This document shows, piece after piece, positions 21,152-29,885 of a stretch of 64,000 nucleotides of DNA. Under the pieces are notes generated by a model, which worked only from the letters and a program-made list of their open reading frames with translations, was not told the origin of the DNA and did not search any database. Numbering within the stretch: the stretch's first letter is position 1; the number at the start of each line of letters is the position of its first letter. The translations under genes and the position numbers were made by a program. Location of the stretch: assembly GCF_030345795.1 (NCBI RefSeq), contig NZ_JAUALB010000001.1, positions 3,154,001-3,218,000 of the forward strand. The letters are read 5' to 3'. The stretch is from Micromonospora sp. WMMA1363. GTDB taxonomy: Bacteria > Actinomycetota > Actinomycetes > Mycobacteriales > Micromonosporaceae.

Positions 21152-22407
21152 CCACCACCGCCGTACGCGAGGACGGGCCCGCGGCCGTCGCCCCGGCGCC
21201 CACTCTCACCAGCCAGGTCCGCAGCTACATCAGCCGGGTACGTGGCGGGGACATCGGGGCGCTGCCGGCCGTCCTCGGCCTGGTCGTGCTCTGCACCGTC
21301 TTCGCGATCATGCGGCCGTCGTTCCTCACCGCCGCCAACTTCGCCAACCTGTTCACCCAGGGGGCGGCGGTCACGCTGATCGCCATGGGCCTGGTCTTCG
21401 TCCTGCTGTTGGGTGAGATCGACCTCTCCGCCGGCTTTGCCAGCGGAGTCTGCGCGGCGGTGCTGGCCAACGTGGCGACGGTACTCGGCTACCCGTGGTA
21501 CGTCGCGGTGCTCGCCGCCGTCGGAACCGGCGTGGTGATCGGCACCGTGCTCGGGCTCTTGGTCGCCAAGATCGGCATCCCATCCTTCGTGGTCACCCTC
21601 GCCGGCTTCCTCGCCTTCCAGGGCATCGTGCTTTTGCTGATGGAGGAAGGCAGGAACATCGCGGTCCGAGACCCGGTGCTGGTGGCCATCTCGAACCGCA
21701 ACCTACCGCCGGTGATCGGCTGGACGCTGACCGGACTCGCCGTCGCCGGCTACGCCACGACCCAACTGGTGCGGCACCGCACCCGCGCGGCCCGTGGCCT
21801 GGTGACCGACCCTGCCACGGTCATCCTCGCCCGGATCCTCGGCCTGGCCGCCATCCTCGGAATCGCGGTCTTCTTCCTCAATCAGGAACGCAGCTTCAAC
21901 ACTCTGGTCAACTCGCTGAAGGGTGTGCCGGTCGTGGTGCCGATCATCGCGGTCCTGCTGATCCTCTGGACCTTCGTTCTTCGGCGCACCAGCTACGGCC
22001 GGCACATCTACGCGGTCGGCGGCAACCGGGAGGCGGCCCGCCGGGCGGGCATCAACGTGGATCGGATCCGCATCTCGGTCTTCGTCATCTGCTCGTCGAT
22101 GGCTGCGGTCGGTGGCATCGTGGCCGCCAGCCGGGCCAACTCGGTCGACCCGAACACCGGTGGCAGTAACGTACTGCTCTACGCCGTCGGTGCGGCGGTC
22201 ATCGGCGGCACCAGCCTCTTCGGCGGCAAGGGCCGCGTTCTCGACGCGGTGCTCGGCGGCGCGGTCGTCGCGGTGATCGACAACGGAATGGGTCTGATGG
22301 GCTACAGCTCGGGTGTCAAGTACATCGTCACCGGCGTGGTCCTGCTCCTCGCAGCAAGCGTGGACGCGTTGTCCCGCCGCCGAGCCGCCACCAGCGGCGG
22401 CCGTTGA
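21148..22407 (+). CDS. Sugar ABC transporter permease (xylose type)
   Basis: 419 residues with roughly ten or more hydrophobic segments, including LGLVVLCTVFAIMRPSFLTAANFANLFTQGAAVTLIAMGLVFVLLLGEIDLSAGFASGVCAAVLANV, the hallmark GEIDLSAG region of the ribose/xylose permease family. The C-terminal GGTSLFGGKGRVLDAVLGGAVVAVIDNGM is also typical. It forms the membrane channel of the CUT2 transporter with the neighbouring ATPase and binding protein. The start codon overlaps the ATPase stop. Confidence 0.92.
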   Translation: MTTTAVREDGPAAVAPAPTLTSQVRSYISRVRGGDIGALPAVLGLVVLCTVFAIMRPSFLTAANFANLFTQGAAVTLIAMGLVFVLLLGEIDLSAGFASGVCAAVLANVATVLGYPWYVAVLAAVGTGVVIGTVLGLLVAKIGIPSFVVTLAGFLAFQGIVLLLMEEGRNIAVRDPVLVAISNRNLPPVIGWTLTGLAVAGYATTQLVRHRTRAARGLVTDPATVILARILGLAAILGIAVFFLNQERSFNTLVNSLKGVPVVVPIIAVLLILWTFVLRRTSYGRHIYAVGGNREAARRAGINVDRIRISVFVICSSMAAVGGIVAASRANSVDPNTGGSNVLLYAVGAAVIGGTSLFGGKGRVLDAVLGGAVVAVIDNGMGLMGYSSGVKYIVTGVVLLLAASVDALSRRRAATSGGR

Positions 22408-22437
22408 CGCCACCGCCCGGGAAGTAGGCACACCACG

Positions 22438-23619
22438 ATGCGCGTAGGACCCAGCCAGGACGAGATCCGCCGGCAGAACCTCGGGGCGCTGCTGCGGTAC
22501 GTCCATGTGCACGGGGCCACCTCGCGCGCGGAGCTGACCACCGCGCTCGGGTTGAACCGCAGCACCATCGGCGCACTCACCAGCGACCTCGCCGCGGCCG
22601 GACTGGTGAGCGAGGGGGCGCCGAAGGAAACCGGCCGGGCCGGACGACCGTCGCTGGTCGTCCGGCCCGAGTCGGCCCGGGTGCACGCGTACGCGTACAG
22701 CATCGAGGTGGACCGGCTGCGGGTCGCGCGGATCGGTCTCGGCGGCGCGGTGCTCGACCGCCGGGAGTTGGAGCGGCCCCGCGGACTGACCGCGGCCGAG
22801 GCCACGCCGCTGCTGGCCGGCGCGGTCAAGGAGATGCGCCAGGTGGTGTCCGCCGACGCGCTCTGTGTCGGCGCGGGCGTCGCCGTCTGCGGCATGGTCC
22901 GCCGGGACGACGGGCTGGTCCGGCTCGGCCCCACCACGGGCTGGGTGGACGAGCCGATCGGCGCGGCGATCGGCGCCGAACTGGGCCCCGACGTGCCGGT
23001 CACCGTGGGCAACGTCGCCGACGTGGCGGCCTTCGCCGAGCACGCCCGCGGCGCGGCAGCCGGCTGCGACAACGTCATCTACCTGTACGGTGACGTCGGA
23101 GTAGGCGCCGGCATCATCGCCGGTGGGCGCCGGCTGACCGGGCACGGTGGGTACAGCGGCGAGGTCGGACACATGGTCGTGGTCCGCGACGGCGCCCGCT
23201 GCGAGTGCGGCTCCCGCGGCTGCTGGGAGACCGAGATCGGCGAGCACGGACTGCTCCGCGCGGCCGGTCGCTCGGACGCGCGCGGCCGCGAGGCGCTGCT
23301 CGCCGTCTTCGACGCCGCCGACCGGGGAGACGCCCAGGCGCAAACGGCGGTCCGGCGAGCCGGCGACTGGCTCGGCTTCGGCGTGGCGAACCTGGTCAAT
23401 ATCTTCAACCCGGAGATGGTCATCTTCGGCGGCACCATGCGGGACCTCTACCTGGCGGCGGCGGCCCAGGTGCGCAGCCGGCTCAACTCGATCGGGCTGC
23501 CGGCCTGCCTGGAGCACGTCCGGCTGCGCACCCCGCAGCTCGGCGACGACGCCGCCCTGATCGGCGCCGCGGAGTTGGCGTTCGAACGCCTCCTCGCCGA
23601 CCCGCTCGACGTCGGCTGA
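22438..23619 (+). CDS. ROK-family transcriptional repressor
   Basis: 393 residues, 30 bp after the permease stop. The N-terminal winged helix (LGALLRYVHVHGATSRAELTTALGLNRSTIGALTSDLAAAGLVSEG) is followed by a ROK sugar-binding domain with GEVGHM (zinc-ligand His) and CECGSRGCWE (three-cysteine zinc motif). Regulators of this XylR type repress sugar transport operons and are released by the sugar. It is likely to control the upstream transporter through the paired repeats at 19022-19103. The inducer cannot be read from sequence; xylose is the best guess from transporter type. Confidence 0.9.
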   Translation: MRVGPSQDEIRRQNLGALLRYVHVHGATSRAELTTALGLNRSTIGALTSDLAAAGLVSEGAPKETGRAGRPSLVVRPESARVHAYAYSIEVDRLRVARIGLGGAVLDRRELERPRGLTAAEATPLLAGAVKEMRQVVSADALCVGAGVAVCGMVRRDDGLVRLGPTTGWVDEPIGAAIGAELGPDVPVTVGNVADVAAFAEHARGAAAGCDNVIYLYGDVGVGAGIIAGGRRLTGHGGYSGEVGHMVVVRDGARCECGSRGCWETEIGEHGLLRAAGRSDARGREALLAVFDAADRGDAQAQTAVRRAGDWLGFGVANLVNIFNPEMVIFGGTMRDLYLAAAAQVRSRLNSIGLPACLEHVRLRTPQLGDDAALIGAAELAFERLLADPLDVG

Positions 23620-23736
23620 TTCGCGATACCCGGGTGAACTGATCCGGCGATCGATCCGTACCTCAGGGCGGCCGGTGGATGTGGCTGCCCGGCCCCGACG
23701 TCCCCACCGGCCCGGATCCCAGGAGGCATCGCAGAC

Positions 23737-24471
23737 ATGGCACCGCGCAGACACGCCCGTCGCCAGGGCCACCGGACCCGTCGCCTGGCGGTCCTGCTGA
23801 TCGCGATCGCCGCCGGGCTCGGCGCGCTGCCCGGCATGGCCCTCGCCGCCCCGATCGGCCAGCAGCTCAACGCCGCCGACGCCGCGCTGCTCAACGGCGT
23901 ACGGTTGGCCGGGCTCTGGGAGATGCCCGCCGGCCAGATGGCCGCCGAGAAGGGACAGTCGCCGCGGGTACGGGAGATCGGCGCCGAGATCGCCAAGCAG
24001 CACGAGGAACTGGACCGGATCACGGTCGAGGCGGCGAACAAGCTCAGCGCGTCCATCCCCACCGAACCCACCGACGAGCAAAAGGGCTGGCTGAACGAGA
24101 TGCAGCAGGCCCGCGGCGCCCGGTTCGACCAGATCTTCGTCACCCGGCTGCGGGTCGCCCACGGTAAGATCTTCCCGGTGATCGGCGCGGTCCGCGCCAG
24201 CACCCGGGATCCGATCATCCGCGAGCTCGCCGAGGCTGCCAACACGTTCGTCGGCGACCACCTGGACATGCTGGAAAGCACCGGACTGGTCCGCTGGGCG
24301 GAGTTGCCGCCGGCTGCGCTGCCCGCTCCGGGCGAGGACGGCCTACTCGCCGCCGCCTCGGCCAACACCGCGCCGCGGTTCGGAATCAGCAACACCCTGG
24401 TCTGGCTGGTCTTCCTCGCCGCGCTCGGCACCGGCGGCATCGCCACCTGGCGCATGCTCCGCCGCACCTGA
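23737..24471 (+). CDS. Secreted DUF4142 protein with C-terminal membrane anchor
   Basis: 244 residues with an N-terminal signal peptide (RLAVLLIAIAAGLGALPGMALA-A). The middle ~140 residues are a ferritin-like helical DUF4142 domain (LNAADAALLNGVRLAGLWEMPAGQMAAEKGQ... IGAEIAKQHEELDRITVEAANKL). A hydrophobic segment near the end (TLVWLVFLAALGTGGIATW) followed by RMLRRT is a tail anchor. Most DUF4142 proteins lack the tail anchor, so this one is probably tethered to the outer face of the membrane. Just upstream of and on the same strand as the CopC-CopD gene (16-bp gap), suggesting cotranscription. Function unknown. Confidence 0.8.
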   Translation: MAPRRHARRQGHRTRRLAVLLIAIAAGLGALPGMALAAPIGQQLNAADAALLNGVRLAGLWEMPAGQMAAEKGQSPRVREIGAEIAKQHEELDRITVEAANKLSASIPTEPTDEQKGWLNEMQQARGARFDQIFVTRLRVAHGKIFPVIGAVRASTRDPIIRELAEAANTFVGDHLDMLESTGLVRWAELPPAALPAPGEDGLLAAASANTAPRFGISNTLVWLVFLAALGTGGIATWRMLRRT

Positions 24472-24487
24472 CTTCGGAGACGCCCGC

Positions 24488-26167
24488 ATGGCCATGCGGA
24501 CGACGACATCCCTGACCGAACGGCGACCGCCGAGCGGAAGTACCCGCGCGGCGGTCCTCCTCGGACTGGTCCTGGCCGCACTCTGCGTCACGCTGACCCC
24601 GGCGAGCCCAGCCGCCGCGCACGCCGTCGTGGTCTCCACGACCCCGCAACGCGACGGGATCGTCGGCTACGCGCCCCGTACGGTGATGATCACCTTCAGC
24701 GAGCCGGTGGCACCGGTCCCCGGCCGGGTGCAGGTGCTCGCCCCGAACGGCAAACGGATCCACACCGGCGAGCCCGACGTGCGGGGAGCGGCCCTGCGGA
24801 TCCCAGTCCGCGTGCCCGACCAGCCGCTCGGCACCTACCTCGTGAGCTACCGGGTCATCTCGGTGGACAGCCACCCGGTCGCCGGCAGCTTCACCTACTC
24901 GGCCGGGGCCCCCTCCGCCGCCCCGCCGCAGCCCGCCGCCGAAGAGGCGGCACCCGCGGGGCCGCTGGTGCCGATCGCCAAGTACGTCGGTTACCTCGGC
25001 CTGGTCGCGGCGGTCGGTCCACCGCTGCTGGCGGCCACGTTGTGGCCCCGCCGACGCTCCCGTCGCGGCCCGCTGACGGTGGCGTGGGCCGGGCTCGGCC
25101 TGATCGCCGTCGCCACGGCAACGACCTGGGTCGGGCAGGCCGCCGCGGCGGTCGGCACGCCCGTCGACGAACTGTCCGTCGCCGATCTCGAAGCGGCGGG
25201 CGCGGGTGGCGTGGGCGTGGTGTTGACCGTACGGCTGGCGCTGGTGGCCGCCGCCGCGGCACTGCTCCCCGCGGTCGTCCAGGGGAACGCGGGGCGATGG
25301 CCCACCCGCGGGCTGGCGGTGGTGGGGCTGGCGGGGCTCGCCACCTGGCCACTTGCCGGGCACCCGGTCGCCTCGCCCCTGCCCCCCGTGAGCATCGCTC
25401 TGGGCACCATTCACCTCGCTGGGGTGACCGTCTGGCTCGGTGGGCTGCTCGCCCTCACGGCATTCCTGCTGCGGGGGACCCACCCGCGCATTCTCGCCCG
25501 GATCCTGCCGGCCTGGTCGAGGTGCGCCACCCTCGCGGTGTGCTGGCTCGTCATCGCCGGCCTGGGTCAGGCCACGATCGAACTCGGCCGGCTGTCGGCG
25601 CTCGACAGCGCGTACGGCCGGCTGCTGTGCGCCAAGGCGGGACTGCTGGCCGCGGCGCTCGCCGTGGCCGCCGGGCAGCGGAGTCTCGTCCGGCGGCGGG
25701 TCGCCGCCAGCCGACCGGGGTGGGTAGCCCGCGCGGCCGGCGTCGAACTCACGGTGACCGCGGCGGTGCTCGCCCTCACCGCGGCTCTGGTGCAGACCCC
25801 GCCGGGCCGCACCGCCGGCACCCAAGCCGCCCGGGCGGCGCGGGAGGGCGTCGCCCGATCCCTCAGCACCGATCTGCTGACCGTGCAGTTCGACGTCTAC
25901 CCCGCGCGGGCCGGCACGGCGAACAGCCTGCACGCCTACGTCTACACCCTGGACGCGAAACCGCTGCCGGTCGCCGAGTGGACCGTCACCGCTACTCTCC
26001 CGACGGCCGGCATCGAACCGATCAGCGTGCGGGTCGACACACCGGAGCCGCACCACGCCAGCGCGGAGCTGCGTTTCCCCGTCCACGGCGAGTGGACGCT
26101 GCGGATCACCGCGCGTGTCTCCGACATCGACCAGTCCACCGTGACCACAACGGTGCCGATCCGGTGA
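24488..26167 (+). CDS. CopC-CopD fusion, copper resistance/uptake membrane protein
   Basis: 559 residues. After a signal peptide, the mature N-terminus (HAVVVSTTPQRDGIVGYAPRTVMITFSEPVAPVPGRVQVL... SVDSHPVAGSFTYS) is a CopC domain, with His at the mature N-terminus and DSHP as likely copper ligands. From about residue 155 on, around eight membrane segments form a CopD domain. A C-terminal extracytoplasmic beta domain (about residues 450-559) follows, similar to YcnJ-type proteins. It probably moves copper across the membrane; import is the better-supported role for YcnJ homologues. It is paired with the DUF4142 gene. Confidence 0.88.
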   Translation: MAMRTTTSLTERRPPSGSTRAAVLLGLVLAALCVTLTPASPAAAHAVVVSTTPQRDGIVGYAPRTVMITFSEPVAPVPGRVQVLAPNGKRIHTGEPDVRGAALRIPVRVPDQPLGTYLVSYRVISVDSHPVAGSFTYSAGAPSAAPPQPAAEEAAPAGPLVPIAKYVGYLGLVAAVGPPLLAATLWPRRRSRRGPLTVAWAGLGLIAVATATTWVGQAAAAVGTPVDELSVADLEAAGAGGVGVVLTVRLALVAAAAALLPAVVQGNAGRWPTRGLAVVGLAGLATWPLAGHPVASPLPPVSIALGTIHLAGVTVWLGGLLALTAFLLRGTHPRILARILPAWSRCATLAVCWLVIAGLGQATIELGRLSALDSAYGRLLCAKAGLLAAALAVAAGQRSLVRRRVAASRPGWVARAAGVELTVTAAVLALTAALVQTPPGRTAGTQAARAAREGVARSLSTDLLTVQFDVYPARAGTANSLHAYVYTLDAKPLPVAEWTVTATLPTAGIEPISVRVDTPEPHHASAELRFPVHGEWTLRITARVSDIDQSTVTTTVPIR

Positions 26168-26219
26168 CCGCCGCCTCGCTGTGACGTCAGCCGCCGTGCA
26201 CCCGGCAGCTGGCTCCGGA

Positions 26220-26474
26220 TCAGCGGTCGACCTGCGTGAAGTCCCACGAATGCGGCGGCCGGGCGACCAGCGTCACCGGCGGGTCCGGCAACGGCCGGGG
26301 GTTTCCGCGCCACTTGGAGATCACCACCACCCGATGATCCGTCGAGGAGAACACCTCGCTGGACAGGTGCAGCGGATCGTGGTCGAAGTCGGGCAGAGCG
26401 GTGTCACACACCCAGGTGATCAGGTCAGCCATGCCGTACGGCTCGGCCCGCACTTCCCACATCCGGACGATCAT
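26220..26474 (-). CDS. Small conserved-looking protein, 84 residues
   Basis: Starts at the ATG at 26474, placed behind GGGGAGGA; the open frame runs further upstream but without a better start. The sequence (MIVRMWEVRAEPYGMADLITWV... LHLSSEVFSSTDHRVVVISKWRG...) has the strand-helix-strand look of a half dimeric ferredoxin-like barrel, as in antibiotic-biosynthesis-monooxygenase-like proteins, but I cannot assign a family. Its start is 15 bp beyond the tsaD stop on the same strand, so it may be the last gene of the tsaB-rimI-tsaD operon. Confidence 0.65.
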   Translation of the reverse strand: MIVRMWEVRAEPYGMADLITWVCDTALPDFDHDPLHLSSEVFSSTDHRVVVISKWRGNPRPLPDPPVTLVARPPHSWDFTQVDR

Positions 26475-26488
26475 GTCGAGTCCTCCCC

Positions 26489-27535
26489 TCACACGCTGAC
26501 CGTAGTCACCGGCATCGCCGAATCGGCGGGCAGGTCCAGCCGGCTCGGCACCACGCCGGAGGCGACCAGACGTGAACCGAGCGCGGCGACCATCGCGCCG
26601 TTGTCGGTGCACAGCTTCGGCCGGGGTATCCGGACTCGGACCCCCCGCTTCTCGGCGCGCTCGCCGGCCATCGCCCGCAGCCGCGAGTTGGCCGCCACCC
26701 CCCCGCCGATCACCAGCGTCTCCACCCCGTTGGCGCGGCAGGCGTCCAACGCCTTCCGGACCAACACGTCACAGACCGCCTCCTGGAAGGAGGCCGCCAC
26801 ATCGGCCACCGGAACCGCGTCGCCGGCCCGCCGCCGCGCTTCCACCCAGCGGGCCACGGCGGTCTTGAGACCAGAGAACGAAAAGTCGTAGCGGTGTGCC
26901 ACCAGGTCCTTCGCGGCGGTCAGCCCACGCGGAAACCCGATGGCCGCCGGGTCGCCAGCCCGGGCCTCCCGGTCGATGTACGGGCCACCGGGAAACGGCA
27001 GGCCGAGCAGCCGGGCCACCTTGTCGAACGCCTCGCCGGCCGCGTCGTCGATGGTGGCGCCGAGCGGCGTCACCCCACGGGCCAGGTCGTCGACCAGCAG
27101 CAGCGACGAATGCCCCCCGGAGACCAGCAGGGCGACCGCCGGCTCGGGCAGCGGCCCGTGTTCCAGGGTGTCCACGGCCACATGCGCGGCGAGGTGGTTG
27201 ACGCCGTACACCGGCTTCTCGGCGGCCACCGCGTACCCCTTGGCGGCGGCGACCCCGACCAGCAGCGCGCCGGCCAGTCCGGGACCGGCGGTGACCGCGA
27301 TCGCGTCGACGTCGGCGAGCGTCACGCCCGCCTCCGTCAGGGCGCGGTCCATCGTTGGCACGATCGCCTCCAGGTGGGCACGGCTGGCCACCTCGGGAAC
27401 CACGCCACCGAACCGAGCGTGCTGCTCGACGCTGCTGGCCAGCGCGTCGGCGAGCAGGGTGTGGCCACGGACGACACCGACCCCGGTTTCGTCACAGGAG
27501 GTCTCGATTCCGAGGACCAGGGGTTCGTCAGCCAT
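26489..27535 (-). CDS. tsaD: tRNA N6-adenosine threonylcarbamoyltransferase subunit TsaD
   Basis: 348 residues from the ATG at 27535, where the conserved [17 protein letters not shown] begins seven residues in. The metal-binding pair is in [10 protein letters not shown] and the nucleotide loops are in [12 protein letters not shown] and [12 protein letters not shown]. With TsaB and TsaE it transfers threonylcarbamoyl to A37 of ANN-decoding tRNAs. It overlaps the rimI stop by 8 bp, so translational coupling is likely. Confidence 0.96.
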   Translation of the reverse strand: MADEPLVLGIETSCDETGVGVVRGHTLLADALASSVEQHARFGGVVPEVASRAHLEAIVPTMDRALTEAGVTLADVDAIAVTAGPGLAGALLVGVAAAKGYAVAAEKPVYGVNHLAAHVAVDTLEHGPLPEPAVALLVSGGHSSLLLVDDLARGVTPLGATIDDAAGEAFDKVARLLGLPFPGGPYIDREARAGDPAAIGFPRGLTAAKDLVAHRYDFSFSGLKTAVARWVEARRRAGDAVPVADVAASFQEAVCDVLVRKALDACRANGVETLVIGGGVAANSRLRAMAGERAEKRGVRVRIPRPKLCTDNGAMVAALGSRLVASGVVPSRLDLPADSAMPVTTVSV

Positions 27536-27992
27536 CGCTCGACTCCTCGTGCCGCTGCATGACCAGCGCGTCGGTGTTGCTCGGTTGGTAATAGCCACGC
27601 CGCACGCCGATCGCCTCGAAGCCGTACGCCGCGTAGAGCTTCTGCGCCGGCGCGTTGTCCGCAGCGACCTCCAGCAGCATGCTGCGCACGCGCAGCCGCG
27701 AAGCCTCGGCCAGCAGCGCCTCCAGCAGCAACCGCCCGACGCCCCGGCGCTGCGCCTCCCGCCGGACGGCGATGTTCTGCACCCACGCCTCGTCCGGCGG
27801 CGCGGCGGTCAGCCCGGCATAGCCGAGCACCGTGCCGTCATCGCCGATAGCGACCAGGTAGTGATGCCCGTTGGCCAGTTCGTTCCAGAACATCGCGGCG
27901 GACCACCGCTCGGCACCGAACAGGTCCGCCTCGATCGGCAACACCTCCTCGATGTGCCACCAGCGAAACCGGTCCAGGCGGACCCCGCTCAC
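27528..27992 (-). CDS. rimI: GNAT N-acetyltransferase RimI
   Basis: 154 residues from a GTG start. GNAT acetyl-CoA-binding motif is [27 protein letters not shown], followed by [29 protein letters not shown]. RimI acetylates N-terminal residues of proteins such as ribosomal S18 and is commonly placed between tsaB and tsaD. Its start codon lies within the first unit of the 59-bp tandem repeat, so expression from tsaB read-through has to cross the expansion. Confidence 0.93.
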   Translation of the reverse strand: MSGVRLDRFRWWHIEEVLPIEADLFGAERWSAAMFWNELANGHHYLVAIGDDGTVLGYAGLTAAPPDEAWVQNIAVRREAQRRGVGRLLLEALLAEASRLRVRSMLLEVAADNAPAQKLYAAYGFEAIGVRRGYYQPSNTDALVMQRHEESSDG

Positions 27993-28170
27993 GGTGCGGC
28001 CTCGGCTCGCGGCTGCGGGGCTCGCAACCCCGGCTCACTCCTCGCGCTCACGGTGCGGCCTCGGCTCGCGGCTGCGGGGCTCGCAACCCCGGCTCACTCC
28101 TCGCGCTCACGGTGCGGCCTCGGCTCGCGGCTGCGGGGCTCGCAACCCCGGCTCACTCCTCGCGCTCACG
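27987..28170. repeat. 59-bp tandem triplication at the tsaB/rimI junction
   Basis: Three identical 59-bp units begin at 27987, 28046 and 28105, followed by a 7-bp partial unit (28164-28170). The outer ends provide the rimI start codon and the tsaB stop codon, so the array fills the whole intergenic gap. Each unit contains the inverted repeat CGGGG-n7-CCCCG. The unit resembles the GAGTGAGC/GCTCACTC-type intergenic sequences scattered in Micromonosporaceae genomes, from memory. Confidence 0.95.
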
Positions 28171-28843
28171 GGAGGACCGGCTTTCGCGCGGTCGCCGCAG
28201 AGGCATCCGGCCGTCGCAGGTAGAGCGGGGTGAGCGGCTCGCCCGGGGCGCCGGCCCGGAGCCGTTCGGCCGCCAGCGTGGCCAGTACGGCCGCCGCCGG
28301 GTAACGGGGCTCGGCCCGGACCGGCAGGCCCAGCGTCTCCGCGTACCGGTGCGCGCCGTCACCGACCGCGACCGTGACGGCCAAGCCCCGGGCACGCGCG
28401 GCGGCGACCGCCGGCGCGGAGACCTCCGGGCCGACGATCCGCTGGCCCGCGCCGTCGTAGACCGCCCAGTAGATCTCCCGGCGCCGCGCGTCGCTGGCGG
28501 CGAGGACCGGTTCACCCGCGGCCACCGGGTGGCCGAGCCCGTCCAGCGAGCAGACACCGTATGTGGGGACGCCGAGCACCTGACCCATCGTCGCTGCGGT
28601 GACCAGCCCCACCCGCAGCCCGGTGAACGGGCCGGGGCCGAGGCCCGCAACGACCGCGGCGAGGTCGGTCGGCCGCGCGCCGGCGTCGGCCAGGACCCCG
28701 TCGACCTGCGGGGCGAGCAGCTCGCCGTGCGCGCGGGCGTCGACCGTACGGCGGTACGCCCGGGTCTCGACACCGCCCGCCGTGACCTCGACCAAGGCGG
28801 CGGTCACGGCGGGCGTCGAGCTGTCCACCACCAGTACGAGCAC
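28166..28843 (-). CDS. tsaB: tRNA threonylcarbamoyladenosine biosynthesis protein TsaB
   Basis: 225 residues. N-terminal LVLVVDSSTPAVTAALVE and VVAGLGPGPFTGLRVGLVTAATMGQVLGVPTYGVCSLDGL are the conserved ASKHA blocks. TsaB lacks catalysis and scaffolds TsaD in t6A synthesis. The stop codon lies within the last partial unit of the 59-bp repeat array. First gene of the tsaB-rimI-tsaD unit on this strand. Confidence 0.94.
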   Translation of the reverse strand: MLVLVVDSSTPAVTAALVEVTAGGVETRAYRRTVDARAHGELLAPQVDGVLADAGARPTDLAAVVAGLGPGPFTGLRVGLVTAATMGQVLGVPTYGVCSLDGLGHPVAAGEPVLAASDARRREIYWAVYDGAGQRIVGPEVSAPAVAAARARGLAVTVAVGDGAHRYAETLGLPVRAEPRYPAAAVLATLAAERLRAGAPGEPLTPLYLRRPDASAATARKPVLP

Positions 28844-29059
28844 GGTTAACCAGCCTAGCCGTTCGTACCGGCACCCCGGCCGCGCCCCGGCTCGGCGCTA
28901 CCCTCCCCGCAGCACGCCGCCTCAGCCCTACCCGGCCAGCCCTGCGCCGCGCCCAGGTCGCACCCAATCACCCGCCCCACCGCCTGATGCTCGGCCCGAT
29001 CGCGGGCAGCGGAAGACTCCCGGTGGACGGCACTATTCCCGACAGACATAAATATGACT

Positions 29060-29106
29060 GAGCGGCATACCGCTCACCGCCGAGTTGTCATCCTCTCTTG
29101 GTGACA
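29060..29106. promoter_or_regulatory. Two inverted repeats at the start of the XRE regulator gene
   Basis: GAGCGG-cata-CCGCTC (29060-29075) and TGTCA-n11-TGACA (29086-29106) lie directly upstream of and across the GTG start at 29101. An AT-richer patch (ATAAATATGA) precedes them. They are good candidates for autoregulatory operators. The rest of 28844-29059 shows no gene. Confidence 0.45.
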
Positions 29107-29817
29107 GAAAGTCGCCTCGCCTGGCAGATCGCCACGGAACTCCGTCGCGAACGGACCTCGCAACTCCTCACCCAGACGGCCCTCGCCGCCCTGGCAGGTA
29201 TCAGCCAGGGCACCGTCGCCCGCATCGAGCGAGGCGAACGGGTGCCGAGCATCCCGCTGGTCGAGCAGGTGTTCGCGGCGCTGGGCTGCCAGCTCCGCGT
29301 CTCGGTGGAGCAGCTCGACACCCACCTGGACGCTCAACTCGACGAACTCGCCGCGCGCCCCCTGGCCGACCGGCTCGACGACCTGCCGCTGGGCCGTGTC
29401 CAGGAGCGGCTCGGCGACATGCCGCATTTGCTGACGGGCTGCACCGCCGCCCTGCTGCAAGGGGTGCCGGTGCCGGTTGACGCCATCGAGATCGCCGTCC
29501 GCTGGCGCGACTCGGCCCGGTTCACCACCTGGCTGGAGGTCGCCTACGGGCAGCGCTGGAACGCCCGGTGGGGCGACTTCGGCGGGCTTCGGCTGGAGCC
29601 CGAGGAACCGGGCGAGCACCGGTGGCGCACCCGCTACGGGGAGATCCGCGCGCAGATGTGTGACGAGCTGCCGGACGCCATCGAGGTGCGGCACGGCGAG
29701 CGCGGCTACCGGGTCGTGCCCCTGGCGCAGGTGGAGCTGACCGACCCCGGGACCGCCGCGCTGCTGGCCCGCTGGCGTACCCGGGCCGGCGCCGCGAGCG
29801 CCGCCACCTCGCCCTGA
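29101..29817 (+). CDS. XRE-family regulator with C-terminal nucleotidyltransferase-like domain
   Basis: 238 residues from the GTG at 29101. Residues 1-70 are a Cro/C1-type helix-turn-helix (TQTALAALAGISQGTVARIERGERVPSIPLVEQVFAALG). After a helical linker, MPHLLTGCTAALLQGVPVPVDAIEIAVRW resembles the start of a nucleotidyltransferase fold (as in AbiEii/MNT-type proteins), but the DxD metal motif is reduced to DAIE, so catalysis is doubtful. It stands alone on the plus strand among minus-strand housekeeping genes, and no ribosome-binding site is obvious. Possibly a DNA-binding regulator sensing a nucleotide, or a remnant of a toxin-antitoxin locus. Confidence 0.75.
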   Translation: MTESRLAWQIATELRRERTSQLLTQTALAALAGISQGTVARIERGERVPSIPLVEQVFAALGCQLRVSVEQLDTHLDAQLDELAARPLADRLDDLPLGRVQERLGDMPHLLTGCTAALLQGVPVPVDAIEIAVRWRDSARFTTWLEVAYGQRWNARWGDFGGLRLEPEEPGEHRWRTRYGEIRAQMCDELPDAIEVRHGERGYRVVPLAQVELTDPGTAALLARWRTRAGAASAATSP

Positions 29818-29885
29818 ACGACACTCCGCCCGCACCCTGAACGACATCCGGCCCTCGGCGGCACGGCTACGACGTCGCCGGCCTG

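Noticed and set aside
21703..24261. An 852-codon open frame on the minus strand
   Set aside because: It lies opposite the permease, ROK repressor and DUF4142 genes, all with clear domains. Its translation has the low-complexity Arg/Gly/Asp/His composition typical of antisense frames in GC-rich DNA.
26220..26612. A 130-codon version of the small gene beside tsaD
   Set aside because: The good ribosome-binding site lies before the ATG at 26474; the upstream part is antisense-like and overlaps tsaD.
27987..28170. CRISPR array
   Set aside because: Units are contiguous with no spacers, and there are no cas genes nearby.
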